Origin: Syntrophothermus sp. UBA1445
GTDB lineage: Bacteria; Bacillota; Syntrophomonadia; Syntrophomonadales; DTU052
NCBI GenBank assembly: GCA_002329495.1
Contig: DCTH01000155.1
Span: 1-8,377 of the forward strand
Reading direction: 5' to 3'
DNA length: 8,377 bases
A model generated the notes under the pieces. The model was not told the DNA's origin. It searched no databases and was given only the letters and a program-made list of their open reading frames with translations. Position numbers and translations under genes: made by a program. Shown here one piece after another: positions 1-5,679 of this stretch (its first letter is position 1; each line of letters starts with the position of its first letter).

Positions 1-1
1 G

Positions 2-763
2 AATAAAAAGGCGTTTGCCCTGGGGGCTACGGCAACCGATTTCAAGAACAGCAATGGTCTGCCGGCTACCGGACACTTAAGCTCCTGCCACGATCTTTTT
101 ATGATCTCGCGGGCGGCTCTCAATAACCCTTTTTTTGCAGAGACGGTTGCCAGGACTGAGGCAACTATTGCTCACCCCGGTTACCCTCAGGGGAAACAGT
201 TAAAAAACACCAACCGGCTACTGACCACCTATCCCGGCACAAAAGGAATAAAAACCGGAACCACCGACGCGGCTGGCAAATGCCTGGTAGGAATGGCCGA
301 AAAGGGGAATCGGCAGCTTGTCACTGTGGTTCTGAGATCGTCTGACAGGTATAGAGACTCCACCGCGCTCTTTGACCACGGGTTTTCTGCTTTCTATCCG
401 ACCAAGGTCGTTGATGTCCAGGACACCTACAAGTTCCTGCGGGTTGAAAATGGTGATGCTGCCAAAGTGCCGGTTTTTCCTGAACGTGATCTCATAGCCT
501 GGCTTCCCGAGGATGGTTTAAAGGACCTGGAAAAACGGACGGTATTGGATTACCGACTGCGGGCCCCGGTCAAGAAAGGAGACAGAATTGGCACCTTAGA
601 GGTATATTATAAGGGTGAGTTGATTGATGCAGTTGCTCTCAAAGCCGGAGCAACTGTCGAGAAGCTGCCTTCAGGGGTCTGGAAAATATTTCGAAGAGCT
701 TTAAACGCTCGCCAGATGGAAAGTCGACCCGGCAGTTCCTCCGGTTCGTGTTGTGCAAGCTAA
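2..763 (+). CDS. dacF: D-alanyl-D-alanine carboxypeptidase (peptidase S11, DacF/PBP5 type), 3' part
   Basis: Penicillin-binding carboxypeptidase that removes the terminal D-Ala from peptidoglycan pentapeptides on the outer face of the membrane. The gene enters from the left edge, already open in frame 2, and 253 residues are visible; full-length relatives have about 380-400. The signal peptide and the SxxK and SxN active-site motifs lie upstream of the window. The third motif, KTG, is visible as GIKTGTT (Lys at visible residue 84, bases 251-259), with the usual N-x-N-x-L-L context before it and AGKCL after it. Visible residues about 130-220 match the beta-rich C-terminal PBP5_C domain. A basic amphipathic stretch near the end (GVWKIFRRALNAR) resembles the membrane-surface anchor of this family. 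A Ser/Cys-rich tail of about 15 residues follows and is not typical. The family is sure; DacF rather than another S11 paralogue is an inference. No strong terminator follows. Confidence 0.9.
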   Translation, partial: NKKAFALGATATDFKNSNGLPATGHLSSCHDLFMISRAALNNPFFAETVARTEATIAHPGYPQGKQLKNTNRLLTTYPGTKGIKTGTTDAAGKCLVGMAEKGNRQLVTVVLRSSDRYRDSTALFDHGFSAFYPTKVVDVQDTYKFLRVENGDAAKVPVFPERDLIAWLPEDGLKDLEKRTVLDYRLRAPVKKGDRIGTLEVYYKGELIDAVALKAGATVEKLPSGVWKIFRRALNARQMESRPGSSSGSCCAS

Positions 764-916
764 TGAGCATTGCTTATTGAATGCACCGGCCGGTCTATAC
801 TTTTTGTATATTGACTGATTATAGCCTGCTGATTGTACGAGTTCAGATTGAAGACTGGTCTCCCACTTCATCAACTGCTTACACATAATAAGATAAGAAC
901 TTTGTTCTTCAGAATT

Positions 917-921
917 GGAGG
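917..921 (+). promoter_or_regulatory. Ribosome binding site deciding the M16 peptidase start
   Basis: GGAGG followed by a seven-base spacer (mostly T) and GTG at 929. It selects this start over the upstream ATG at 833 in the same frame, which has no Shine-Dalgarno sequence. Confidence 0.8.
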
Positions 922-928
922 TTTTTTG

Positions 929-2206
929 GTGCTTACAAAACAGGTTTTGCCAAATGGAGCCAGGGTATTGATCGAAGAGATACCTTACGTAAGATCGGCT
1001 GCCATCGGTGTATTTGTAAGGGTGGGTTCCAAACATGAGCCTGCAGAATTGAATGGCATATCCCACTTTATTGAACACATGCTTTTCAAGGGGACCGAAA
1101 CCCGGAGCGCTCGCAGTATAGCTGAGGAATTCGAAAGGATGGGCGGCCAGCTAAACGCCTACACCTCCAAGGAGCATACCTGTTTTTACGCCCGGGTTCT
1201 GGACGAGAACCTGAATGAGGCCATGGATGTCCTGTTTGACATGCTCTACAATTCAGCTATGAGTCAGAAAGACGTAGACACTGAGCGGGGAGTAATCATC
1301 GAAGAGATCAATATGTATGAGGACAGCCCGGACGAGCTGGTACATGACGTTTTCTCCCAGACTATCATGGCCGGACATCCACTGGGCAGACCGATACTGG
1401 GTCACGAGGAAACCATTGCCTCCCTGTCACGGGACACCATAAACGAGTATTACCAGACCTTTTACCACCCGGCCAACATGGTGATCGCGGTAGTGGGGAA
1501 CCTGAAGAGTGAAGAGGTTATTGAACGGTTGGCCGCTTACCAAGGGTTTCGGCCGACTCCCGGTGTTATCAAGGACGCCCTGGTCCCAAACCTGACCGAA
1601 GGAATAAACCTGGTTCCCAAGGATATTGAGCAGGTCCAGATATGCCTCGGGGTTCCAGGCATCCCGTACACTGATGAGCGGCGCTACACCCAGAATGTTA
1701 TGAACAGTATTCTGGGAGGGGGTATCAGTTCTCATCTGTTTCAGAAGATACGGGAGGAGAAGGGACTGGCCTATAACGTGTTCTCCTATCCCTCAACCTA
1801 CAGAGAAACTGGAACCTACGCCATTTATGTGGGTACCAGCCCGAGCAAAGTGCGGGAATTCTTTGCCCTGCTCCGGGACGAACTGGACCGGTTTATCAGT
1901 GAAGGGGTGACTCTGGAGGAGGTAACAAGAACCCAAAGTCAGATCAAGGCCAGCCTTTTCCTGGGCATGGAGAGTGTCATGACCAGAATGAACCGGTTAG
2001 GCAAATCAGAACTGCTGTATGGAAAGGTAACCCCCGTCGAAGAGGTCATTGAGAAAGTATTTGCAGTGACACCCCGGATGGTTCAGGATTATGCCCGGGA
2101 AATCCTGAGTAAACGTCCCTATACCCTGGCGGTTATCGGTGAACCATCAGTTCTACCTGAGGTTGAAACTGGGTTTCGCGAACTGGATGTTCTAATCCGG
2201 CCATAG
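929..2206 (+). CDS. mlpA: M16 family zinc peptidase (MlpA/YmxG, processing-peptidase-like)
   Basis: Zinc metalloprotease of the pitrilysin/mitochondrial processing peptidase superfamily, probably cytoplasmic since no signal peptide is seen. The substrate is unknown. The protein has 425 residues, close to the roughly 410-430 of bacterial M16B proteins. The inverted zinc motif HxxEH is present as HFIEH (H46, E49, H50), and the distal zinc ligand is E126 in [10 protein letters not shown], with the family's 76-residue spacing. The second domain carries the conserved GGGISSHLF segment and the REEKGLAY motif (R275, Y282). The GTG start at 929 is chosen because GGAGG at 917-921 sits seven bases upstream and the product then begins like B. 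subtilis MlpA (LPNGxRVL after five or six residues). The frame stays open upstream to 833, but that extension has no homologous look and no ribosome binding site. In spore formers this gene commonly precedes ymxH and the dipicolinate genes, as here. I saw no convincing sigma-A promoter in 764-928. Confidence 0.93.
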   Translation: MLTKQVLPNGARVLIEEIPYVRSAAIGVFVRVGSKHEPAELNGISHFIEHMLFKGTETRSARSIAEEFERMGGQLNAYTSKEHTCFYARVLDENLNEAMDVLFDMLYNSAMSQKDVDTERGVIIEEINMYEDSPDELVHDVFSQTIMAGHPLGRPILGHEETIASLSRDTINEYYQTFYHPANMVIAVVGNLKSEEVIERLAAYQGFRPTPGVIKDALVPNLTEGINLVPKDIEQVQICLGVPGIPYTDERRYTQNVMNSILGGGISSHLFQKIREEKGLAYNVFSYPSTYRETGTYAIYVGTSPSKVREFFALLRDELDRFISEGVTLEEVTRTQSQIKASLFLGMESVMTRMNRLGKSELLYGKVTPVEEVIEKVFAVTPRMVQDYAREILSKRPYTLAVIGEPSVLPEVETGFRELDVLIRP

Positions 2207-2252
2207 TGGTTGTAGTGAATCTGAAGCAGAGTGCCAGAAGGGGGTCATAAGT

Positions 2253-2696
2253 ATGAATCTTGAAATCAGGGTAAAAGTGCTTGAACACGGGCAGGGTTTG
2301 GCCCTGCCGGAGTACATGACCGAAGGCGCCTCCGGGGTCGACCTCCGGGCCGCCAACACTGATCCGATTACCATCAGGCCCCGGGAAATCTCCTTAATCC
2401 CTACCGGCATTTCTATGGCCATCCCGGTTGGTTACGAGGCTCAAGTGAGGCCCCGCAGCGGGCTGGCCGCCAAACATGGTATTACCGTGCTGAACTCGCC
2501 CGGGACCATTGATGCCGACTATCGCGGCGAAATCAAGGTTATAGTCATAAACCTGGGGGACAACGACTATATTGTACAACGGGGTGAAAGAATCGCCCAG
2601 ATGGTCTTTTGTCCGGTGACAAGGGTGAGTTTCCGGCTGGCCGAAACCCTGAGTGAAACCGTCCGGGGAGGGGAAGGTTTTGGCCATACCGGGTAG
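2253..2696 (+). CDS. dut: dUTP diphosphatase (trimeric dUTPase)
   Basis: Hydrolyses dUTP to dUMP and pyrophosphate, keeping uracil out of DNA and supplying dUMP for thymidylate synthesis; acts in the cytoplasm as a homotrimer. The 147-residue protein has all five trimeric dUTPase motifs in order: [10 protein letters not shown] at 26-34; [13 protein letters not shown] at 66-76; [16 protein letters not shown] at 81-93, with the catalytic Asp at 89; [11 protein letters not shown] at 111-119; V, the Arg/Gly-rich C-terminal [10 protein letters not shown] at 138-147, which closes over the substrate. Motif V has Glu where RGxGGFG is commonest, a tolerated variation. ATG at 2253 is preceded by AAGGGGG at 2238-2244, eight bases away. 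The gene begins 46 bases after the M16 peptidase stop and its stop codon lies next to the ymxH ribosome binding site, so it is probably co-transcribed with both. Confidence 0.97.
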   Translation: MNLEIRVKVLEHGQGLALPEYMTEGASGVDLRAANTDPITIRPREISLIPTGISMAIPVGYEAQVRPRSGLAAKHGITVLNSPGTIDADYRGEIKVIVINLGDNDYIVQRGERIAQMVFCPVTRVSFRLAETLSETVRGGEGFGHTG

Positions 2697-2700
2697 GGGG
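2695..2700 (+). promoter_or_regulatory. Ribosome binding site deciding the ymxH TTG start
   Basis: AGGGGG directly after the T of the dut stop codon TAG (2694-2696). The seven-base spacing to TTG 2708 is normal, while thirteen bases to ATG 2714 is too long, so the TTG is the likely start. Confidence 0.65.
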
Positions 2701-2707
2701 AATCAGC

Positions 2708-2977
2708 TTGCGCATGAGCGAATTGATTGGCAAAGAGATCATAAACATCAATGACGGATTGAAAATGGGTCTGGTCGGTGATTCAGACCTGGTAATCAAT
2801 CCCGAAAGCGGAGAAATCCATTCCATAATCCTGCCCAACCGGGGTAATTTTGTTAACCTGTGGATCGACCGCCAAAAGATCGTAGTACCCTGGGAGGCGG
2901 TAAGAAAGATTGGCCGGGAGGTTATCGTGGTTGACCTGGATCATACCAATCCCCGCCTGCGCAGTCACAGTTTTTAA
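2708..2977 (+). CDS. ymxH: YlmC/YmxH family sporulation protein (PRC-barrel)
   Basis: Small 89-residue protein of the YlmC/YmxH family, found in spore formers and built on a PRC-barrel fold. Its molecular role is not established. The pattern is MRMSELIGKEIININDG, then a predicted beta-strand series with LVINPESGEIHSIILP, then VPWEAVRKIGREVIVVD near the end; it has no membrane segment and no cysteine. TTG at 2708 is preferred over ATG at 2714. AGGGGG at 2695-2700 lies seven bases before the TTG but thirteen before the ATG, and the resulting MR-hydrophobic-SEL start is typical of YmxH proteins. It starts 11 bases after dut, whose stop codon abuts the ribosome binding site, indicating tight coupling. 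In B. subtilis ymxH lies between mlpA and spoVFA, which supports the assignment; here dut and dapB flank it instead. Confidence 0.88.
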   Translation: MRMSELIGKEIININDGLKMGLVGDSDLVINPESGEIHSIILPNRGNFVNLWIDRQKIVVPWEAVRKIGREVIVVDLDHTNPRLRSHSF

Positions 2978-3002
2978 GACGCTGTCAACTGGAAACCTTA
3001 GG

Positions 3003-3030
3003 TTGACTGACCACCCCAAAAGGATACACT
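3003..3030 (+). promoter_or_regulatory. Candidate sigma-A promoter for dapB
   Basis: TTGACT at 3003-3008 (5 of 6 to the -35 consensus) and TACACT at 3025-3030 (4 of 6 to the -10 consensus) are separated by 16 bases. A start near 3037 would give a leader of about 28 bases before dapB. The -10 also reads GATACACT from 3023, one base from the sigma-E -10 pattern CATACAnT, but no sigma-E-like -35 is seen at the right distance. Inference from sequence pattern only. Confidence 0.45.
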
Positions 3031-3047
3031 ATTGATATAAAGTATCC
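3022..3047. repeat. Imperfect palindrome over the putative dapB promoter and start site
   Basis: Arms GGATAC (3022-3027) and GTATCC (3042-3047), two mismatched pairs, then TAT/ATA around a four-base centre: 26 bases with dyad symmetry. It covers the candidate -10 and start site and ends just before the dapB ribosome binding site (3049-3056). It could be a repressor operator, a weak mRNA hairpin, or chance. Confidence 0.4.
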
Positions 3048-3064
3048 AAAGAGGGGAATTAATT

Positions 3065-3865
3065 ATGGTAAAAGAGTTACAAGTGCTGGTAGTTGGGGCT
3101 TTAGGCAAGATGGGCAGGGAGACCGTGAAAGCGGTTAAAGGTTCTGATGATTTGGTACTGGTGGGAGCAGTTGACGTCAAGGCAGTTAATGCCAGAATAT
3201 CTGATATTACAGGTGATGAGAATGACCGCTTAATGATATGGCAGGATCTCGATCTCGCCCTGGATTCATTAGAGCTTGATGTGGTGGTTGACTTCACCAA
3301 TCCCCAGGCGGTGTTCAATAATGCCCGCAGTGTGCTGCGGCACGGCATACCCTGTGTTATTGGAACCACGGGTCTGGGTGACCGGGAAATCAAGGAACTT
3401 GATGAACTGGCCCGCGAAAACCATACCGGTGTTGCCGTTATCCCGAACTTTGCCATCGGGGCCGTACTTATGATGCGCTTCGCCGAGGAGGCGAGCCGCC
3501 ACTTCAAGGATGTCGAGATCATTGAACTCCATCACGATAACAAGTTGGATGCCCCTTCGGGGACCTCTATCAAGACGGCGGAGATGATCGACCGGAATCG
3601 ACCAGGAACCCCTTCGGCTCCACTCGGTCAGTTTGAAAAGTACCCGGGCGCACGCGGCGGTCAGGTAAACGGTATCCGGATTCACAGCGTTAGGCTACCG
3701 GGCCTGGTCGCACACCAGGAAGTCCTGTTCGGCGGACAGGGCCAGACATTGACCATACGTCATGACTCCTACAACCGCGAGTCCTTTATGCCCGGAGTCA
3801 TTCTAACCCTACAGAAGATCGTTGATATAAAGGGACTGGTTTACGGTCTGGAACACCTGATTTAA
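3065..3865 (+). CDS. dapB: 4-hydroxy-tetrahydrodipicolinate reductase
   Basis: Reduces HTPA with NAD(P)H to tetrahydrodipicolinate, committing it to meso-diaminopimelate and lysine; cytoplasmic homotetramer. The 266-residue length is normal. The N-terminal Rossmann domain shows VVGALGKMGRE with the GxxGxxG pattern at G11, G14, G17, followed by DFTNPQA, GTTGL and NFAIGAVLM. The catalytic segment ELHHDNKLDAPSGT carries His156 and Lys160, corresponding to the His159/Lys163 pair of the E. coli enzyme. The C-terminal part has GARGG, IHSVRLPGLVAHQEVLFG and SFMPGV, all characteristic. ATG at 3065 follows AAGAGGGG at 3049-3056 with eight bases between. It starts 87 bases after ymxH behind a promoter-like sequence and palindrome, and is followed by two long inverted repeats, so it may be transcribed partly on its own. 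DapB competes with DpaA/DpaB, encoded just downstream, for the same substrate. In B. subtilis dapB lies elsewhere, so its position here is a variant arrangement. Confidence 0.97.
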   Translation: MVKELQVLVVGALGKMGRETVKAVKGSDDLVLVGAVDVKAVNARISDITGDENDRLMIWQDLDLALDSLELDVVVDFTNPQAVFNNARSVLRHGIPCVIGTTGLGDREIKELDELARENHTGVAVIPNFAIGAVLMMRFAEEASRHFKDVEIIELHHDNKLDAPSGTSIKTAEMIDRNRPGTPSAPLGQFEKYPGARGGQVNGIRIHSVRLPGLVAHQEVLFGGQGQTLTIRHDSYNRESFMPGVILTLQKIVDIKGLVYGLEHLI

Positions 3866-3879
3866 CCGATTTTAAGTGA

Positions 3880-3941
3880 AACAGGGGGACATTCTTTTTG
3901 TTTGATTTTTTAGAACCAAACAAAAAGAATGTCCCCTTGTT
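3880..3941. repeat. Long inverted repeat 1 (REP/MITE-like palindrome)
   Basis: A perfect 20-base arm at 3885-3904 pairs with 3917-3936. One G-T wobble and four more pairs extend the stem to about 25 bp (3880-3941), with a 12-base T-rich loop at 3905-3916. The outer arm begins GGGGACATT, shared with the second palindrome. No T-run follows on the + strand, so it is not a classic intrinsic terminator, though such a stem could pause or attenuate transcription from either side. No transposase is present, so if mobile it would be non-autonomous. Confidence 0.85.
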
Positions 3942-3964
3942 GGTCTCGCCCTCCACAAACATGA

Positions 3965-4021
3965 AGGGCAGGAAAGGGACATGGGGACATTAAACTTGTC
4001 CCCATGTCCCTTTCCTGTCCT
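3965..4021. repeat. Long inverted repeat 2 (REP/MITE-like palindrome)
   Basis: The arm 3966-3989 pairs with 3997-4020 over 24 positions with a single G-T wobble, plus one flanking A-T pair, around a seven-base loop (TTAAACT). The inner part contains GGGGACATT, also present in the first palindrome 23 bases upstream. The bases after it (TATTTTC) form only a weak T-tract, so terminator function is possible but not shown. The two elements occupy most of the 233-base dapB-dpaA gap. Confidence 0.85.
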
Positions 4022-4080
4022 ATTTTCACGTTCTTGAAATTGGTTACGTATATTGTTGGTAGTTAGTATCCACAAGACCT

Positions 4081-4090
4081 AAGAAGGGGG
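4081..4090 (+). promoter_or_regulatory. Ribosome binding site of dpaA
   Basis: The purine run AAGAAGGGGG ends eight bases before the GTG at 4099 and fixes that start. No ATG lies near it in this frame. Confidence 0.7.
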
Positions 4091-4098
4091 CTAATTTT

Positions 4099-5013
4099 GT
4101 GAGTTCGGCCTTATCTGGGGTCAAGATTGCGGTTCTGGGTGGGGACGATCGGGAGCTGATTCTGGTTTCTGAACTGGTCACTCTGGGGGCCACGGTTACC
4201 GTGGTCGGTTTCCCGCGCGACAGGCTTAAGCACGGAGCATTTATCAGCAGATCTGTCGAAGACGGCTTGAGTGGTGCGGAGGTTGCGATCCTCCCTATGG
4301 TGGGAACCGATACCCGCGGCTATATTCGGGCGGTCTATACCGAGGAAAGACTACAGTTGACGGAGAAAGCCCTTCAGGGGATGGGGAGGCCGGCAATGCT
4401 GATCATCGGCTCAGCCCGCCCTTTCCTCAAAGAGTGGACTGATAAATTGGGCATTACTCTTATTGAAACCGGAGATATGGATGATGTAGCTATTCTTAAT
4501 TCCATCCCTACCGCCGAAGGGGCTGTACAGATTGCGATGCAGGAAATGAAAACCACCATCCACGGCAGCCGGGCAATGGTATTAGGCTTTGGCAGGGTAG
4601 GTACAACCCTGGGCCGAACCCTGAAAGCCCTGGGAGCATCGGTATCAGTGGTCTCAGAGAAGCAGGGTGAATTGGCCCGTGCTTATGAGATGGGGTGTGA
4701 CAGAGTCCAGTTGTCCAACCTGGCGGATAGTCTTGACCGGGTAGACGTTATATTCAATACCATCCCGGCTGCTGTGTTAACCAGTGAGATTCTGAGACGT
4801 ATGAATCCCGACACCCTGATTATTGACCTGGCTACGGCTCCTGGAGGAACCGATTTTGGAGCGGCTAATGAATATGGAATCAAGGCATTGCTGGCGCCGG
4901 GACTTCCAGGGAAAGTGGCACCAATTATGGCCGGGAGAGTATTAGCCGAAGTTGTTCCCCGGTTGATTGAAAAAACCATGATCAAGACCTATGACCAACT
5001 GCAACTTGCTTGA
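4099..5013 (+). CDS. dpaA: Dipicolinate synthase subunit A
   Basis: Dehydrogenase subunit of dipicolinate synthase (SpoVFA). With DpaB it oxidises HTPA to dipicolinic acid in the mother cell for loading into the spore core. The 304 residues match the roughly 295-305 of the family. The N-terminal dipicolinate-synthase domain begins SGVKIAVLGGDDRE (residues 6-19). The linker MDDVAILNSIPTAEGAVQ is the signature equivalent of DDIAIYNSIPTVEG in B. subtilis SpoVFA. A Rossmann domain with VLGFGRVG (G163, G165, G168) binds the nicotinamide cofactor, and DLATAPGGTDF plus LLAPGLPGKVAPIMAG close the protein. GTG at 4099 is used, with AAGAAGGGGG at 4081-4090 eight bases upstream. It stands 233 bases after dapB, behind two long palindromes, and runs into dpaB. 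Sporulation-sigma control (sigma-K in B. subtilis) is expected from the family, but no clear sigma-E or sigma-K promoter is visible in 4022-4098. Confidence 0.96.
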   Translation: MSSALSGVKIAVLGGDDRELILVSELVTLGATVTVVGFPRDRLKHGAFISRSVEDGLSGAEVAILPMVGTDTRGYIRAVYTEERLQLTEKALQGMGRPAMLIIGSARPFLKEWTDKLGITLIETGDMDDVAILNSIPTAEGAVQIAMQEMKTTIHGSRAMVLGFGRVGTTLGRTLKALGASVSVVSEKQGELARAYEMGCDRVQLSNLADSLDRVDVIFNTIPAAVLTSEILRRMNPDTLIIDLATAPGGTDFGAANEYGIKALLAPGLPGKVAPIMAGRVLAEVVPRLIEKTMIKTYDQLQLA

Positions 5014-5015
5014 AT

Positions 5016-5021
5016 GGAGGG
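5016..5021 (+). promoter_or_regulatory. Ribosome binding site deciding the dpaB start
   Basis: GGAGGG immediately after the dpaA stop, nine bases before GTG 5031. An in-frame TTG at 5010 overlaps the dpaA stop but lies upstream of this site and has no site of its own, so it is rejected as the start. Confidence 0.75.
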
Positions 5022-5030
5022 AAACGTGCG

Positions 5031-5630
5031 GTGCTTTTAGACGGCGTGTCAGTTGGAGTTGTAATGACAGGCTCGCATTGTACGGTGGGAGCGGTTTTTC
5101 CCGCGCTTAAGATATTAAAAAATGAAGGTGCTTTGATCACAGTTGTCTTATCCTACACTATCAACTACACGGATAACCGTTTTCAAACCGTAGAGGAACT
5201 GAAAACCAGGATAGCCGAGATTTCAGATCTTGGTATTATAACCAGCATCACCGATGCTGAACCGATTGGACCCCAAAAGCTTTTTGATGTAGTAGTGGTG
5301 GCACCCTGTACTGGTAATACTCTGGCCAAGATGGCGAACAGCATTATCGATACCCCGGCCTTGATGGCCATCAAGGCTCAGCTGCGTAACCAGAGACCAG
5401 TGGTGGTGGCCCTTTCAACCAACGATGGCCTGGGTCTCAATGCCAAAAACCTTGGATACCTGCTCAATGCCAAGAACGTCTATTTCGTCCCCTTCCGCCA
5501 GGATGATCCGGTGAATAAATCAACCTCCCTGATAGCGGACATGGACAAGATGCTTGATACAGTGATATGGGCCTTACAAGGCAAGCAACTGCAGCCCGTG
5601 CTCCTCGGTCCGGTTGATAATGTTGGTTAG
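5031..5630 (+). CDS. dpaB: Dipicolinate synthase subunit B (flavoprotein-like)
   Basis: Second subunit of dipicolinate synthase (SpoVFB), needed with DpaA to make dipicolinic acid during sporulation. From GTG 5031 it has 199 residues, almost the length of B. subtilis SpoVFB (200). It shows the flavoprotein-like (HFCD/PF02441-type) fold pattern: a first strand leading to the VVMTGSHCT loop near residues 10-18, then AEPIGP, VVVAPCTGNTLAKMANSI, DTPALMAIKAQLRNQRPVV, STNDGLGLNAKNL and a C-terminal FVPFRQDDP. All of these align by eye with SpoVFB. Whether flavin is bound cannot be judged from the sequence. It follows dpaA by 17 bases with the ribosome binding site in the gap, so the two subunits are almost certainly made from one message. 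The last codons contain the -35 of a candidate asd promoter. Confidence 0.95.
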   Translation: MLLDGVSVGVVMTGSHCTVGAVFPALKILKNEGALITVVLSYTINYTDNRFQTVEELKTRIAEISDLGIITSITDAEPIGPQKLFDVVVVAPCTGNTLAKMANSIIDTPALMAIKAQLRNQRPVVVALSTNDGLGLNAKNLGYLLNAKNVYFVPFRQDDPVNKSTSLIADMDKMLDTVIWALQGKQLQPVLLGPVDNVG

Positions 5631-5651
5631 GCCACTCTGATGTGCTAAAAT
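5623..5651 (+). promoter_or_regulatory. Candidate extended -10 promoter for asd
   Basis: TAAAAT at 5646-5651 (5 of 6 to TATAAT) is preceded by TG one base upstream (5643-5644), forming an extended -10. TTGGTT at 5623-5628 lies 17 bases upstream and matches three of six -35 positions, which is enough for extended -10 promoters. The -35 overlaps the end of dpaB. It would let asd be expressed in growing cells independently of the sporulation genes upstream. Confidence 0.45.
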
Positions 5652-5671
5652 ACTGTTTAGATTTTGTTGGC

Positions 5672-5678
5672 GGGAGGT
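5672..5678 (+). promoter_or_regulatory. Ribosome binding site of asd, unusually close to the ATG
   Basis: GGGAGGT ends one base before ATG 5680; the GGAGG core ends only two bases before it. The same core lies eight bases before an in-frame TTG at 5686, a normal distance. Confidence 0.6.
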
Positions 5679-5679
5679 C

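Noticed and set aside
785..801. ACCGGCCGGT palindrome followed by TATACTTTTT after dacF, considered as a terminator
   Set aside because: A self-complementary 10-mer leaves no loop for a stable hairpin, and the T-run is five bases after a gap. Too weak to call.
811..838. TTGACT as a -35 for an M16 peptidase promoter
   Set aside because: No acceptable -10 lies 16-18 bases downstream (TTGTAC matches only two of six positions).
833..928. Upstream extension of the M16 peptidase frame from ATG 833
   Set aside because: No ribosome binding site precedes the ATG, and homologues begin at the residues encoded from about 929, where a strong GGAGG is well placed.
2290..2308. Seven-base perfect hairpin (GGCAGGG/CCCTGCC) early in dut
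   Set aside because: It encodes conserved dUTPase residues (GQGLALP) in GC-rich codons. There is no T-tract, and it is most likely a by-product of coding sequence.
2998..3522. 174-codon open frame on the - strand over dapB
   Set aside because: Serine/threonine-rich translation typical of an antisense shadow; dapB on the + strand has full family motifs.
3872..4075. 67-codon - strand frame across the two palindromes
   Set aside because: It is made mostly of inverted-repeat sequence, has no recognisable protein pattern, and starts inside the dpaA leader.
4048..4078. GTATATT as a sigma-E -35 upstream of dpaA
   Set aside because: It is one base from the -35 pattern, but the expected -10 position reads CACAAGAC, far from CATACAnT, and no sigma-K pattern (AC...CATAnnnTA) fits either.
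5010..5030. TTG 5010 as the dpaB start overlapping the dpaA stop
   Set aside because: It lies upstream of the GGAGGG site; GTG 5031 is correctly spaced and gives a protein of the family's usual length.
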